DNA of 64,000 nucleotides from Monarcha castaneiventris obscurior (lineage: Eukaryota; Chordata; Aves; Passeriformes; Monarchidae). How positions within the stretch are numbered: the stretch's first letter is position 1; every line of letters starts with the position of its first letter. The stretch is taken from the NCBI GenBank assembly GCA_026261815.1, contig JAMPIT010000484.1, positions 12,498,501 to 12,562,500 of the forward strand, written 5' to 3'. Made by a program: the position numbers and the translations under genes. Positions 1 to 14,300 of this stretch are shown piece by piece. Below the pieces are notes generated by a model that did not search any database, was not told the DNA's origin, and was given only the letters and a program-made list of their open reading frames with translations.

Positions 1-465
1 AGTATAAAGAACACTTTATGTGTAAAAACAGTCAACAGACTTTGAACACATGAGAAACAATTCACTCTTTGAGCAGAATACAGGTCATGCTACATTTGGA
101 GTAGCTTGTGTGTATGTGTGTGAATATATATCAAATTTTCTGTTATGGTAATAGGTCTATAAATACAACACATTACATTTATATCTGCAGAAATTATATT
201 TTGTATATTTTTAAAAACATTAGTATTTCTGCATATAGATTTACATACCACAGGAGTCATATTTAGAGAAACAAGCTCATGATCAGGGCGCGGATTTGAA
301 AAATATTACATATATATTTTGAATGTTAATATTCTGAAGTAGCTCTGAATTCTAAGAAGTTCATGAAACGTAGGTTTCTATTTTATCTTTGTGGATAATA
401 TTGTTCTACCCCATATTTTAAACAGACCTGTGATACCTAAAGTTTTGTGAAATCTCTTTTTGTAG
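1..465 (+). other. DNAH12 intron, upstream part
   Basis: AT-rich intron sequence ending in the pyrimidine-rich acceptor TCTCTTTTTGTAG before the first exon in the window. It contains TATA-type low-complexity stretches. I see no coding exon here, so the preceding DNAH12 exon must lie before base 1. Confidence 0.7.
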
Positions 466-3400
466 GAGTGCTGTCGGCAAATGAGTTACTTGATAGATGT
501 TTTTCCATTTGCTCCTGAAGACATTGAACTAAATTCAACAGCTATATTATGGCCAAAGAAGATTAACCTCATTTTTAAAGAGCATGATATTGTAAGAGCA
601 TTTTCTTTATGGTATATTTTGGCTTGTTAGACTTCTCACTTTACTCAAGCTATTTATTTCCTCAGCAGGCAAAATATATATACACATACAACATGAACCA
701 TACTGATTTAGACATGCACAAATAACATATTTCCAGATTTTTGTAACAAAAGTGGGCTTTTTGTGGATAAATTTTAAAACTGTCACTGTAACTTAAAAGC
801 TTCAGCAAGTCTTATTATCCTAATATGCTTGTGGTCAGTACTAGATAATATGTGGGTAGATGAAAATTCACTACACTGCACATGTCTAGTACTGAAAATG
901 TAATTGCCAGGCCCTTACTGAGACTGAGTGTCTGGACAGGAAGTCATTTAGTTAAAAAGGTATTTTATCCTGTCAAAAAAAGAGCAGTGGGAACAATGTT
1001 TTCTAGCAATCATTAACGGAAAATACACAACATCTCATTTTCTCTGTGTGACTGGAGATCAGTTTTCTTCCACAGTCTGTTGTAGAATTTCTGCCTTTTA
1101 CAGCCACAGGCACACGTGGGATCGCACTGGCTTTCAACAACTGTAGGTGTCCTTTCTGGTAGTAAAATACTGAATCCCAAAGATGAGAATATCTATTTTT
1201 TTTCTGTAATGATTTCCTTTCTGTTGTCTGACTCCTGAAGGAGGCCTTTAAGGCAATCCTAACTGCGCTGATTATTGAGAAGAAGGTTCCATGCTGGCAT
1301 ATAGAGGTTGCATACACTTACGTGGGACATACGAGAAGAAATTTCAGTTGTTGTAAGAATTATAATTAATCTGCATTGTTTGTTTTCTGTCTGTTTGCAC
1401 TAAATGTTTAGATGGTAGTGTGTATGTTAATAATTGAAAGGACTTACAACCACTTTTGTATTGCTTTTTTGTAATGAAAAAAATCAATTCTTTTATAGCT
1501 GATTGAAGAGTCTAAAACTAAAAGAGAACGAGAAACGATGCAGAAATGTGATAACCTGCATGTTGAATTAGACAAGCTTTATAATTCTGTAATAGAATTA
1601 GAAGAATACTCAGAACTGGATCGCATGCAACAGGTTTGATTAATAGCATAAAATGGGTAGAAATGTTTTCTGTGTTTAATACACAGGGACCATGGAAAAA
1701 AATTTAAAGTAATCAGTTTAACAAATGTGAACTGAAGCATTTATTGTCCTCTTGCCACAGTGAACAAGCTCATAAAATTACAGTTGTCCCCTTCCCATTT
1801 TTGTTTTAATTGGCAATTAACATTTTATTTAGAGGAAAGTTTGCTATAAAGTTGTGCTTGAATTAGCTGATAGGTAATCATAATAGCAGTTCAGAAGGAG
1901 TGTTTGGTGGCAATTTGATATTTTTTTCCTACAAACCTCAAAACTTCATCATTATGCTAGTGAAGAGCAGATCACTGGCTCCAAAACTTTGTGAATTTCT
2001 AGAAGTATTTTTTAATTTCCAGAGCGTGTCTTGTACTTTAATTGGAGGATATTGCATAGTAAGAAATTTTGGTTTTTTAAAAAACGAAACACTTCAAAGC
2101 ACAAAACAGAAATCCTAAGATAATAAATCCCAGTTGCCAATATGATATGCCAGGTACATAAAAAAGTGTGTGCCTGTCTCCTGGAACAGTGAGTTTTAAA
2201 GCGCAAACATTTTGAAAATACTCTAGAATTCCTTGATGAAAACCAATTTTATTTTTCATAATGTTCGTCTGGGTTCTTCACAGTTTATGTACTCATCAAT
2301 AAGCAGACAAGTTTTTTAATCTTTTTTTTTAAATTTTAATATGAAAGCTTATAGTATTTTGATATCTTATTTCGATAGCTGTTCAGAGCATAATTTGGTT
2401 ATTTCTCAAACATACTATTATTTGATTTCAGTATGTGACTGACCTGAGGACATTGCAGAAAACAATACAGGACACTGATGAAACAGTAGCTGCTCTTAAT
2501 AAAGAAGAGACTTTGCTTGGATGGAAACCAAGTGAATTCCCACTCCTCAACAACTTAAAAGCTGAGATAGAACCATACCAGAAACTCTTTAATCTTATAC
2601 TGAAATGGCAGCGGACAGAAAAAAGGTAATTCTGCTCTTAATTCTATAAGAGGGAGAGTGAGAAAAATGCTTATTCTGGTCTCGTTTATGTCAGATGTAG
2701 AATATGGATTTGTTTTCTTATTAACAAGTGTTATTAGCAAGTAAAATAAAGGGTAATATACATATCAGACTTGCTATTTTTAATTCATCTAGAAAAAATG
2801 TTGATTTGTTTTTATTTTTAAAATGTAATAATGGAATCATAGAATCATCGAATTTCCTAAGTTGGAAGGGTCCCACAAGGATCATTGGCCCTGCACAGGA
2901 CAGCCCTGAGAATTACACCATGGGCCTGAGAGCAGAGGAGCATATCTCAGACTGGGTTCTAATTGTATTGGTCATGCTGGTGTAGCCTGTAATAAGACAA
3001 GCTCTGTGAAAGAAATGTATTAAGAAGAAAAATTGGTTTATGAGCCATTTTGTGTTCCAGAAAAGGAAAAAAATTAAACTAGAAAGCTCATTAAGTAACC
3101 AAAACCAGTTTTAACCTAGCAGCTGTCCAAAATGGTGGGTTCAAATGATTGTGTTGCTGTCTGGTGGCTAGATCCTGTCACAAAACTATACTCTGTGTAT
3201 AAATTAAGGGAGATTGTTTATCATTTCATGCATTCTTCAGAAGTTACAGTATGCTATGGCTGAAAGTGGGGGGGGGGGTTTGAAAATACAAGACCTCGTG
3301 TATTTTTAAATGTCATATGTCGATCTCTGTCCGGAGGATAACTTAAATATTTCTCCATTCATGCAGTTACTCAGTTTCATTATGTGACTGACTTAAGAGA

Positions 3401-6400
3401 ATTGCACAAATACACAGAAGAATGTGGTTGAGCCACTTTTAGTTGGGCATTAGAATTTTGCAAAGAATAACTATAATATAAAAGGAGAGCTTTGCTTTAA
3501 TTCAAATTGCTATTAATGTGTTGCAAAACAAAGTGATAATTATTTGTGGGCTACATTTGTTATTCTGTTTTGTAACCTTATTTTTTTTCTCAGATGGATG
3601 GATGGGACTTTTTTGGAACTAGATGGAGAAAGCATGGAGGCTGAGATTGATGAGTTTTATAGAGAGATGTACAAACTGCTCAGACTCTTCCAACAAAAGC
3701 AGAAGAAAGCTGCATCAGACAAGAAAAAGCCACTGAGACGCAAAGCTGTAAAGGGTAATCCAACTCTTACAATGTGTTCTACAGTTCTGGATCAGATTAA
3801 AGATTTTAAGGTAAGAAAATGTGAGGGATATTAATATCTGATGCTGAGGGACAAATGCTAAGTTCAGGGCTCAGTACATGTAAATGATGCAACGTCAGAG
3901 AGAGAGAGAGTGTTCTGAATCCCCATTTCCAGATTTTACTGTCCCATTCATTTTAATAAAATTGGATTTTTTAGTATTTTTTTAATAGTTTTTGGAATTG
4001 TTAATGACTGAACACATACAGGAGAAAAGTAATTTTTGGATGCAGAAAAACATTAAAGGATGTAGTTGGGAATTTTGAAGTGGGACTCATGTTAATAGAA
4101 GCAAAATTTAGCATCACTGAAAAATTATGCTTAATAGTTTTTATATTTCTTCTTTGGTAGTTAATATAATTACTTAGAAATGGAATGGATAACTGAATGG
4201 AGCCATCTGCAGTTTTTGGAAAATATTTTCATGTCTTTGGCTACAGTAGCAGAATTTTAAATGCATATGAAATGTTATTAAAAAATTAGGAAATCATGTA
4301 TATGACAATATTTACCTTATAAATGTATTTTCTGAATTAGGAGAATATTCCCACTGTGGCTGTCTTTTGTAACCCTGGCATGAGAGAACGTCATTGGCAG
4401 CAGATGTCAGATATAGTAGGATATGATATAACTCCAGATGCTGGAACCACCCTGAGAAAAGTTTTAAAGCAGAATCTATCCTCTTACTTGGAACAGTTTA
4501 CAACAATAAGTGTAGCTGCAAGCAAGGTAAGCCCAGAGATTTGATAGTGACAAATATGACATCAGGTCTCTCAGTGAATACTTTTATGACTTACTAGCAT
4601 TTTTTGTCTTTGCCATTATGCAACAGAAGAGATTTGGTGAGACTTTGGCCCATTATATGTCAATGATGAGTGGAAGCATTTGTATCTCATGTGACATCAT
4701 TAGTATTTCCCAAGCGTGCTGCTTTCTGTGTGCAAGAAAGGGATATACTGAGGAAAAGTAATAACAAGTAGTTAATCTGTGCTGCTAGAGCAAAATAGCT
4801 GATTCAGCTAGATAAGCTTATATATTGAACTAGTGGGCTGGAAAAAAACAATTCAGTCACTAGACCAAGCTATTTTCTTTTTAAATAGGAATTTTCCTTG
4901 GAGAAAGCAATGCATACCATGATGGAAACCTGGGATGCAATTTCCTTCAACACAAATTTGTATCGCGAGACTGGTATTCATATTCTGTCTTCAGTGGATG
5001 ATATTCAGGCTCTTCTCGATGATCAGATTATGAAAACTCAGACAATGAGAGGATCACCCTTCATAAAACCATTTGACCAGGAAATCAGGGTACAATGACT
5101 ACTTTTTTCAACCTTTTTTATTTGTAGGATAAGTGTAGTGCGATAGTATACTGATTGTATTACAATTTTGTTGTTTGAGTTGTTAATGAAAAGCTTTTCT
5201 TAATTTTTAAGCAAGAATCTTTTGAGTTTATGAGAGTCATACTTACCTTATTTCTGTTTTGGAGTTCCCTCTTCCATTCCGATTCAAGTGCAACCGAGAG
5301 AACATGATTATTTTTTCTCATATTGTGCAAAATCACTGTTTCCATTAACCTTTCTTCTTAGTAACTGGAGATTATATTTCTATTATTGCTAATAAGAATA
5401 CTTACTAATTCTTGAGTTTTGGAATCAAATTTTGAGCTACAGTGTTTTCCTCTGGGCAAAGAAACTTCTTGATGGCTGGGAGAATGTTTTTTAATCAGGC
5501 CTCAGAGCAATGATGGCAGCGCTTTACACCTGATTTTGAATTTCAGGGCTAGAGTAGTCTTTGTGGTGCTCACACCATGGCTATTGACAGGAGAGAAGCT
5601 GGTGGAATTGCTTTGCAGTTACCCTCCATAGTTCTTTGTTGGTTTATGTGGGAAATGTTCAGGCTCAAGCAGGCTCAGTGAACATACATAGTATTTACAC
5701 TTTACAGGCAGCCTCTCCAGCCTGCTCCAGTGGTATCTGCTATTGTCCACTTAAGGAACAGGATGCTGGCCTTGGTGGATCTCTCCTATGAGCTGAGGTG
5801 GCTTTTCTGGTATTGTGTCCCTGCTGCCATTCAACTACAAGATCCCTTGCTGTGGGGAGATGAAACTGAATTTGTCACTGGTAGCCTCCTGGCTATTGCT
5901 TAACAATTAAGTTGTTGGAAGTTCATAACAGTAAAGTGATTAATGCATTTTGGAAAATTAATTTCCAAGTAAGTAAAAATTCCTGAGCTCCTTTGGCCAT
6001 CTGTATATGTGGAAGAACTTAAATACTCCTAAATATTTTTCTTTAATTTTGTTTGTTGGAAGACATTTTTTTCTCTTTGGGAGCTATATTAACACAATGT
6101 CTACCTTTCCTGAATTTGTTGTCTCTAACATTATTTGCTTGGAAATGTCAAATTAACATTCTTTAAACATTTATTAAGGAATGGGAAAGACGCTTAATTC
6201 AAATTCAGGAGAATATTGATGACTGGCTGAAAGTGCAGGCACAGTGGCTGTATTTGGAGCCCATCTTTTCTTCTGAGGATATTATGCAACAGATGCCAGA
6301 AGAGGGGCGGCAGTTTCAGACTGTGGATAGGCTGTGGAGAGAGATTATGCAGTTTTGTGCCGAAGACCCAAAGGTAAGGGAAACAGCTGTTACTAACAGG

Positions 6401-8363
6401 AAACAGTAGCTTCCCTTGCCATTTTTTGAGGGGGGGATGCTTAGTTTGCAGAATATATACATTGAACTGTGATTTCAGTTCCCTAGGCTTTCTAGAAACA
6501 AAGTTATGTTGTTCCTTATTTGATTAACTTCTACTGTTTGAAATATCTCATTTATAGCTGACAGTTTGCACGTTTTTTGTTACAGGTTCTTGCTGCTACT
6601 TCCTTGCCAGGATTAACAGAGAAGCTTCAGACTTGTAATGAGCTTCTTGACAAAATCATGAAAGGGCTTAATGCTTACCTTGAGAAAAAACGTCTCTTCT
6701 TTCCCCGGTATGATGAGCTTTGATTGTCTAAAACCCACAGATTCTGAATGGTTTTTTTGGTTGTGAATAAGATCTGTCTTAAAAATAGCTTGATAATGCA
6801 GTTGTATTTCTTTTTTTTTTCTATTTTTTTAGCTTCTTTTTCTTGTCTAATGATGAAATGTTGGAGATCCTGTCAGAGACTAAGGATCCTCTTAGAGTTC
6901 AGCCTCACTTGAAGAAGTGTTTTGAAGGCATTGCTAAGCTGGATTTCCTTCGCAATTTGGATATTAAAGGAATGTGTAGTTCTGAAGGCGAGCGTGTACA
7001 ACTGATTTCAAACATTTCTACTTCTGAAGCTCGAGGTGCAGTGGAGAAATGGTTAATTCAAGTAGAAGATATTATGCTCAAGACTGTACGTGATGTAATT
7101 GCCAGATCGAGAATGGTATGCGGTTTGTGATAATTTAAGAACTGTAGCACCTATCCCCTGTCTCTTGGCTTTCTAAAATTCTTCCTCAACACAGGAGTTG
7201 ATGAAGTTATGGTGCCAGGACCGAGTTAACATGACTTGTATTTATAGGCCAGTGATATACATTAGAGTTTAGTTTGAATGAGAAGCATGTCGTTTTCCTC
7301 TAACACTGGATATAAATTCTTCTAAAGTTTCACAGCAATACTATTTTACAGGATACATCACCTGGTGTAATAGTTCAGGTTTCTTATGAATTAGAAACAT
7401 GATACTTGTAATATGCTTACTTCCTCCTAAAAGGAAATCATTAGACAGAAAATGTTTCTTTGTATGAAGTTAGTAAGTTGTGAATATTTCTGTAATATGG
7501 AAAGATAGTTCTGAGAATGTTTAAAATTATTGGGTAAAAAATGGTAAACCTTAGGGGAAAAGAGCATTTAAGGCTCCATTTGGACATTGCAAATAGGAAA
7601 ATAGTATTCTCTTAGCAAAGAATATTAATAGGATTACATTATAAGCTTCTGTATTACATTGTGATATACATACCCAGACACTGTGTTTCTGTAATGTATT
7701 TAACTCTTACAGGCATATCTAGAGACTGAGAGAAAGCTCTGGGTTCTGGAGTGGCCTGGCCAAGTAGTGTTGTGTGTGTCTCAAATGTACTGGACCAGTG
7801 AGGTACATGAAGTTCTTCGCGATGGACCCAAGGTACTGTGTAATGCATAATTTTTTAAAAATCTTTCTTAGTGTTTCATTTCAGCTGATGCATTTTGTTT
7901 AATCAAATGGTTTTTTACAGTCAAAATAAAATTTGAAAAATTATGAGCATCTGTGTTTGACATACATAAATTTATGTACTGTGATTTATACCTTTCATTC
8001 AAGTACTTGAATATTCTTATTTAGAGCAATCATAGTTTAAAATGCGGCTTTGCAACATAAATGCGTAACTGTGGGTAAGACAGAAGTTGATGCAAAACCA
8101 TGACAGTATAAAACAGTAGCTTAATAAGCAACCTCTGTTAAGATATTTAGTTGACATGAAGAAGTCTTGAACACTTGAAACTGTGATATAACCTTCTCTC
8201 TCCTAGGGCTTAAAGGGTTATTATGACACACTTCAGCTTCAACTTAATGATATTGTAGAGCTGGTAAGAGGAAAACTGTCAAAGCAAACAAGGACTACAC
8301 TGGGTGCCTTGGTTACTATTGATGTTCATGCTAGAGATGTCATCAAGGAAATGATTGAAAGCG
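466..8363 (+). CDS. DNAH12: DNAH12 exons 1-11: end of tail and linker (DHC_N2)
   Basis: Exons are 466-591, 1499-1633, 2432-2625, 3594-3810, 4341-4526, 4889-5089, 6179-6373, 6586-6707, 6833-7115, 7713-7832 and 8207-8363 (window residues 1 to about 645). This is the linker, the lever that swings across the AAA ring during the power stroke. Landmarks are [16 protein letters not shown] in exon 5, the helical exons 6 and 7 with a WLYLEPIF motif, and [14 protein letters not shown] spanning the exon 8/9 junction, all hallmarks of dynein heavy chain N-terminal region 2. Exon 4 carries a lysine-rich stretch ([17 protein letters not shown], near residues 185-203) that is probably a flexible loop. Exon 7 uses an AAG acceptor. 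Exon 1 opens in phase 0 directly after TTTTTGTAG. Confidence 0.93.
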
Positions 8364-11300
8364 GTAATTATATTTGAAAACTTTTTTTTTTAACATGTAG
8401 TTAATGAAAAATCCTTAACCAATCAGATTTTACTGCCTAAAACAGTACGGTACTGAGATGGGTTTGTGAGTATTTGGCTACGAGCATCAACATTAATAAT
8501 TTCAAAGCTGTTTTAAATTTAACCATAATAGAAAATCTGGTTATCTGCAACATCTTTTATGACTGCTGTCAACTCTGTTTGTCAGGTGTGCAGAGTGAAA
8601 CAGACTTTCAGTGGCTTGCACAGCTGCGCTATTATTGGCAGAATGAGAACGTTCGTGTGTGCATCATTAACTGCAATGTGAAATATGCCTATGAGTACCT
8701 CGGGAACTCCCCACGCCTGGTGATCACCCCTCTCACAGACAGGTGTTACCGCACCCTGGTATGAGCTTCCTCCTGGGCTGCTGCAGATTGTGTTTACTGT
8801 GCTGTAGTATTGCCTACACTGTTCAGTGCAGCCATCCTTTTAGGGCTTATGGTTATTGTCAGACTCTGCTATTTCAGCTAGAATGAGGTTTGTAATTTTT
8901 ACAGAATACTAAACATGAAAATCACTCATAACAACAAATCTGAACAGCCCACCAACCTGACTGAAACATTAATGGGTTGTTCTGTTGTGGCTGTGCTTTT
9001 TTAAAACACACAGGAAAAACAGACAGTATTTGATTGTTGTACAGATTATGAGAACCCAAAGTGCTTTTCTGATGTTCTGTAGCTGCTAAATTAAGTGGAG
9101 AAGGATTCACTTGTGATCATGCTGTTTCTAAGAGTAGTACAAGTTTGGCAACCTTTTAGTATCCCTGCTCTTGGCAGAGGTGTTTATTACTGTACTGGTT
9201 TAACCTCAGCTAACCTGACAACTCAAAGTTACCAAAGGTATCTCAGATACAGCTTTTCTCATTATCATTTACTGAAGTCTGTCTGCTGGAGTATGGTTTC
9301 AAGTGTTGCTAGGCACCCGTGGTGTGGCTGTAGCTGATGCTTGGTATCTGTTTGTCAAAACACCAAGGTTACATTGATGTGAGAGGGTGATGCAGCTGCT
9401 AGTCTGTTTTGGTTTTAGGCTCACAAACCTTGAATCAGAGCACAGCAGGTGGAAGCCTGGCATTCTGGCAAATGGAATTCTTGTCCTTTTCCCACTAAGG
9501 TCTTAATAAAGTATTCCCAGAACGTGTCAGTCAATATAGATGTGGCCCTGTAGCTGTGGATTGGACTGTTTGTTTAAAGTCTGCAACTTTTTTGTTTTCT
9601 GTCGGATTTTCTCCTACTTCAGTGCAATATAGGAGAAAATATGGAATGGTCAATGGGATGCACATACAACAAAGGGGGGTGGTGTGGGAAAGAAAAAGAA
9701 AAGAGGAAAAACTTATGTTAAAGAACAAACAGAGAGAAAAGAGTAGCAGCAAGTAACTGCAACAAATTTAACTTGAAAGGTGTCTCTAAACAAGAACTGA
9801 AAGATTGGGTGCAATAAAGTTTGAGTAACAATCATGGTTGCAATGATAATAAAACTAAACTGTCTGTTAGGGTCAAAATTAAATTCTTTTGAATATTTTT
9901 CCCAGCTGTAAGTATATTTCAGATTCTTTTTAATTAGCAAAACCATACCTTTTATGTTAGATAAAATGAGTGTATGAAACTAGCAAGTGCAATTTAATTT
10001 TACCATTTTCATTCAGAATAATTTCATATGAATGAAGTACAAATAATTTCCATAAACTATTTTTGTGCTTTAGATTGGAGCCTTTTATTTAAACCTTGGT
10101 GGTGCCCCAGAGGGTCCAGCAGGAACAGGTAAAACAGAGACCACCAAAGATTTGGCTAAAGCTCTTGCTGTTCAGTGTGTTGTCTTTAACTGCTCTGATG
10201 GCCTTGATTACCTGGCAATGGGAAAGGTAAATAGAAAATAAATATATGTTTTACTTTATTTTTAGCCATGAAAATTTTAGGGTCCCTACTTTGCAGACAC
10301 AAATAAATATGGCACCTGTGCTCTGCTACCCTTGGATGCTATATGCTGTTCTTTACATGTTTTCTTTTCTGTGCTTTATGAAAGCCTATTAAGTTGCTAA
10401 TTAAAACTTGAAAGAAACAAGAGTTCATGGGATTGGGAGCTTCTGATTTAGCTTGCTTTAGAACCAAGAAAAAACTTTGTTCTTCAGTACATCACTGATC
10501 TATGATCTAAACAGATTAAAGCATTATCATAATTGTATTTTTTAAATCTAATTGAACTTCCAGCATGAGAATATTAATTTCTTTTGAATCTTCTAAGGTT
10601 CTGTTAGCAATATGATTGGTTTCTTTCTTCATTTGCAGTTTTTCAAAGGTTTGGCTTCATCAGGTGCCTGGGCATGTTTTGATGAGTTCAATCGCATTGA
10701 ACTGGAAGTGCTGTCTGTAGTGGCACAGCAGATCCTGTGCATCCAGAGAGCCATACAGATAAAGCTAGAAACATTTAATTTTGAAGGAACTGAGCTGAAG
10801 CTTAACCCCAACTGTTTCATAGCAATTACTATGAATCCAGGTTATGCAGGACGTTCTGAACTTCCAGATAATCTGAAGGTAAAATAATAAAATAGATGGG
10901 TCTGTGACCTTTGAGATGATTGTTTTGACCAGATGAGCTGTTTATATGAGGAGGCTTTGCTAACTGAAAGTACAGATGGTGCAGCATGAGGAGCACACCA
11001 GCTGCAGATTGCTTAAAAAAGGAAGTGCATTCTCTCACCTGCCATGGACCACATTTTCCTTCCTTACTACTGTCTGTATCTGTGCAAGGGACAAATTGCA
11101 TTCTTGAGCTCTTGAGACACTGCTGAGGGAAAAGAGCTGGGAGGGGCAGTATCTCTTCTGCACTGCATTGTACATTGAGATGGGTATTGATGGTATCTCA
11201 CTTAGGTGAACTTCCTAGGGCCTTATAAGCTGCAAATATTGATAATTCTATTTCATGGTGGGATGAATACTGATCCATAATCTGTGAAAGTTCTGAATTA

Positions 11301-14300
11301 CTTTCCATTCCTAAATTAAAGATATTTCTTTGGGTATGTATTTCAGGTTCTTTTCCGAACAGTAGCCATGATGGTTCCCAACTATGCTCTGATAGCGGAA
11401 ATTTCCCTCTATTCATATGGATTTTTGAATGCTAAATCACTGTCAGTGAAGATAGTCATGACCTACAGGCTGTGTTCAGAACAGCTTTCCTCTCAGTATC
11501 ACTATGACTATGGCATGCGGGCAGTCAAAGCTGTGCTGGTGGCTGCGGGGAATCTGAAGTTAAAATTTCCTACAGAAGATGAAGATATATTGGTGAGTTC
11601 CTGAGGGAATATTTGTTTAAGGAATTTCATAGATGCATGCTGCTCTGAGTTCTGAAGGCGGTTCCAGCACATCTTGTCACATCACTGATCTGTGTTTTGT
11701 AGTTTGTGAAATGAAGATAATAAAATACATGCTTCATTTCCCAGGGCTGTGCTGGTGATCGCACGGTTCGGCCTAACTTCTTATCAAAGTCCTAATTTAA
11801 TGAATTCATCTTTGTTGCATACTAGGTTATTTTAATCGCTGTACACCTTATGCTTTGTCTCTTAATAAGAACAGTAAAATGCATACTTGTTTCTTCTAGC
11901 TTCTTAGATCAATTAAAGATGTGAATGAGCCCAAATTTTTGTCACATGATATACCTCTATTCATGGGGATAACAAGTGATTTATTTCCTGGAATCAAGCT
12001 TCCTGAGGCAGACTACAATGTAAGTAGTCTTCTAATTTTTCCTTGGTCATGATCACTGTTGATTGTTTTGTGGTGATTTGCTTTTTAATCAAGTGCAATT
12101 AATGCAGTGAGGTATTTCAAGATGAGGAAAATTGCTGAATGCTTGCAATGAAACTTTTTAGCAAAGGGAATTCTTTTATCTGTGCTGAATATAATCCACA
12201 TCTGAGTTCCCTTACATTCAGAAGGGGTGTGCCTTACAGATTGGGAATTGACCTGCACATTTGCCAGATTTTAGGCTTTCTGATTTCTTTCTTTATTTTT
12301 TGACATAATTAAGTGAAATTAAGCTTTGTGCTTGTATTTTATTTATAGCAACACTTAAAGCATCCTTTGTAGGAGGATGGCCAGAAAGAAGGATGAGTAT
12401 GTTGGAAAAACAAATTGGATTAACTTTTAAGTTTTAAGTAAATACTACAATCTTGATAAAAGTGTATGGTTGCAAAGCACACTGCTGGTGTCCTGAGGGT
12501 GATACACCTTCTACTTAAGATAAAAATTGTGGTTAAATCCTGTTCTAGCACATGAGGTATAGAAGTGGGGGTTTTTTCCCGCAGGAAGTTTGCTATATTC
12601 TGACTAATATTATTTCACTTATTAATTAATTTGAAACCCTTACTGATGAGCATAAACTCTTCTACTGTAGTGCAGGACAGTAATTTAAATTGTAGCAAGA
12701 ATAAAATTATTATTTGTTTTGATTTTAGGATTTTCTGGAATGTGCCAATGAATGTTGCTCTCGACATAATGTCCAACCTGTAGAAACTTTTATGCAGAAA
12801 ATGATACAGACATATGAAATGATGATTGTTAGACATGGGTAAGAGTCTCATCACTGCACTGTCTGTTGTAATTCTGACTTAACACTGTAGCAGTTATTTA
12901 TATGAAGTTATAGAAGGTTTTGAGGGTGGCAAAATACTCCTCTTTGTATTGGAACAATTGATTACTGATACTGCTTTTGCCTGTCCCAAAATTCTTGTGG
13001 ATGTATGTCTATGGAATTGTACTCTTCTTGATATCAGAAGTACTCTCATATGTAAATGATTTTGGGTGCTGATACCAGTATGGAGAAAATATAAGACTGT
13101 AAAAGCTTACTTGCAGTAAAATATTGGTTGTCAGATCTGTGCCATTTTATTCCTAGCTTTTATTACAGAGTAGCAGTTGTGTGGAGAAAATACATACAAT
13201 ATGACATTGGCCATATGATGGTTAATATTCTGCTCATTAATTAACCTCCATAAGACATCAAGCAATCAGATTTGCATGTGCAAATAAACTGGGTTTGTGG
13301 AAAAGATGTTTTGTATATACAAAGAAAATTTACTTGCTTCCCTTTTTGAAAATTAGGTGAAAATTAGCTTTAAACATGTTTGATTCTGTTTGGCTTCATG
13401 TGATCCATAAAAGTCTAAACTGCAAGACAAATGTATTAATAGCAGGATTTTTTTTTCCATCTAACAGCTTCATGCTGGTGGGGGAGTCATTTTCTGGGAA
13501 AACCAAAGTTCTACACGTGTTGGCAGATACGCTGTCTCTTATGAAAGAGCGTGGTTATGGTGAAGAAGAAAAAGTCATTTATAGAACTGTGAATCCAAAA
13601 TCAATCACTATGGGCCAGCTTTTTGGGCAGTTTGATCTGATATCCCATGAGGTAATGTATGTTTAAAAAATAATGTTTCCTGTATGTTATGTTTCTGTTA
13701 TTATGGGTAGTAAACTGTTGAATTCATAATTTTATGATTTAAAACACGGGTGAGAACACAATTGTAAATTTTACTTTAACTAATGCTTTTATGGCCTCTT
13801 TGTAATTAGTATATAAAAAATGCAGTAGCATGTGTGTATGCAGTTATGTAGGTTTAAATATGCAAAAAAAAAAAAAAAGTAGTACCATTTTGAAGGTCAT
13901 TGTCCTCTTATAGTTGCATCCATGTAGGAGATCATATCAAACATAATTGTATTCATTTCTCTGTCTGTTCTTAACCAGTACAATCAAAGTAATGCAAAAA
14001 CAATCTAGAAAAAGATATAAACTTTTAAGTTCCCAAGTGTGAAACTTAGGTTTGGAGAAGGAGTGATATGACATAGTAAATGTGAAAATTAGGGTGTCTC
14101 TGGAGGGAAACAGATGCAAGACAGAGCAGAAACACTTCTAAGTTTCAGTAAAATGAATTGCTGGTCTTTTTTGTTACAATATCTTTTTCAAGTGTAAAAA
14201 AATCTATTTTAAATTTTGCTGATGTTTTAAGACCCTTGGTGAAACTCCAGAGTTATGTGCTGCTCTCTGCAGCATAAGAGGAGAATAATTAAAAGTGAGG

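Noticed and set aside
1003..1317. 104-codon open frame on the - strand
   Set aside because: It lies in a DNAH12 intron with no family motif, no splice context and composition typical of chance frames.
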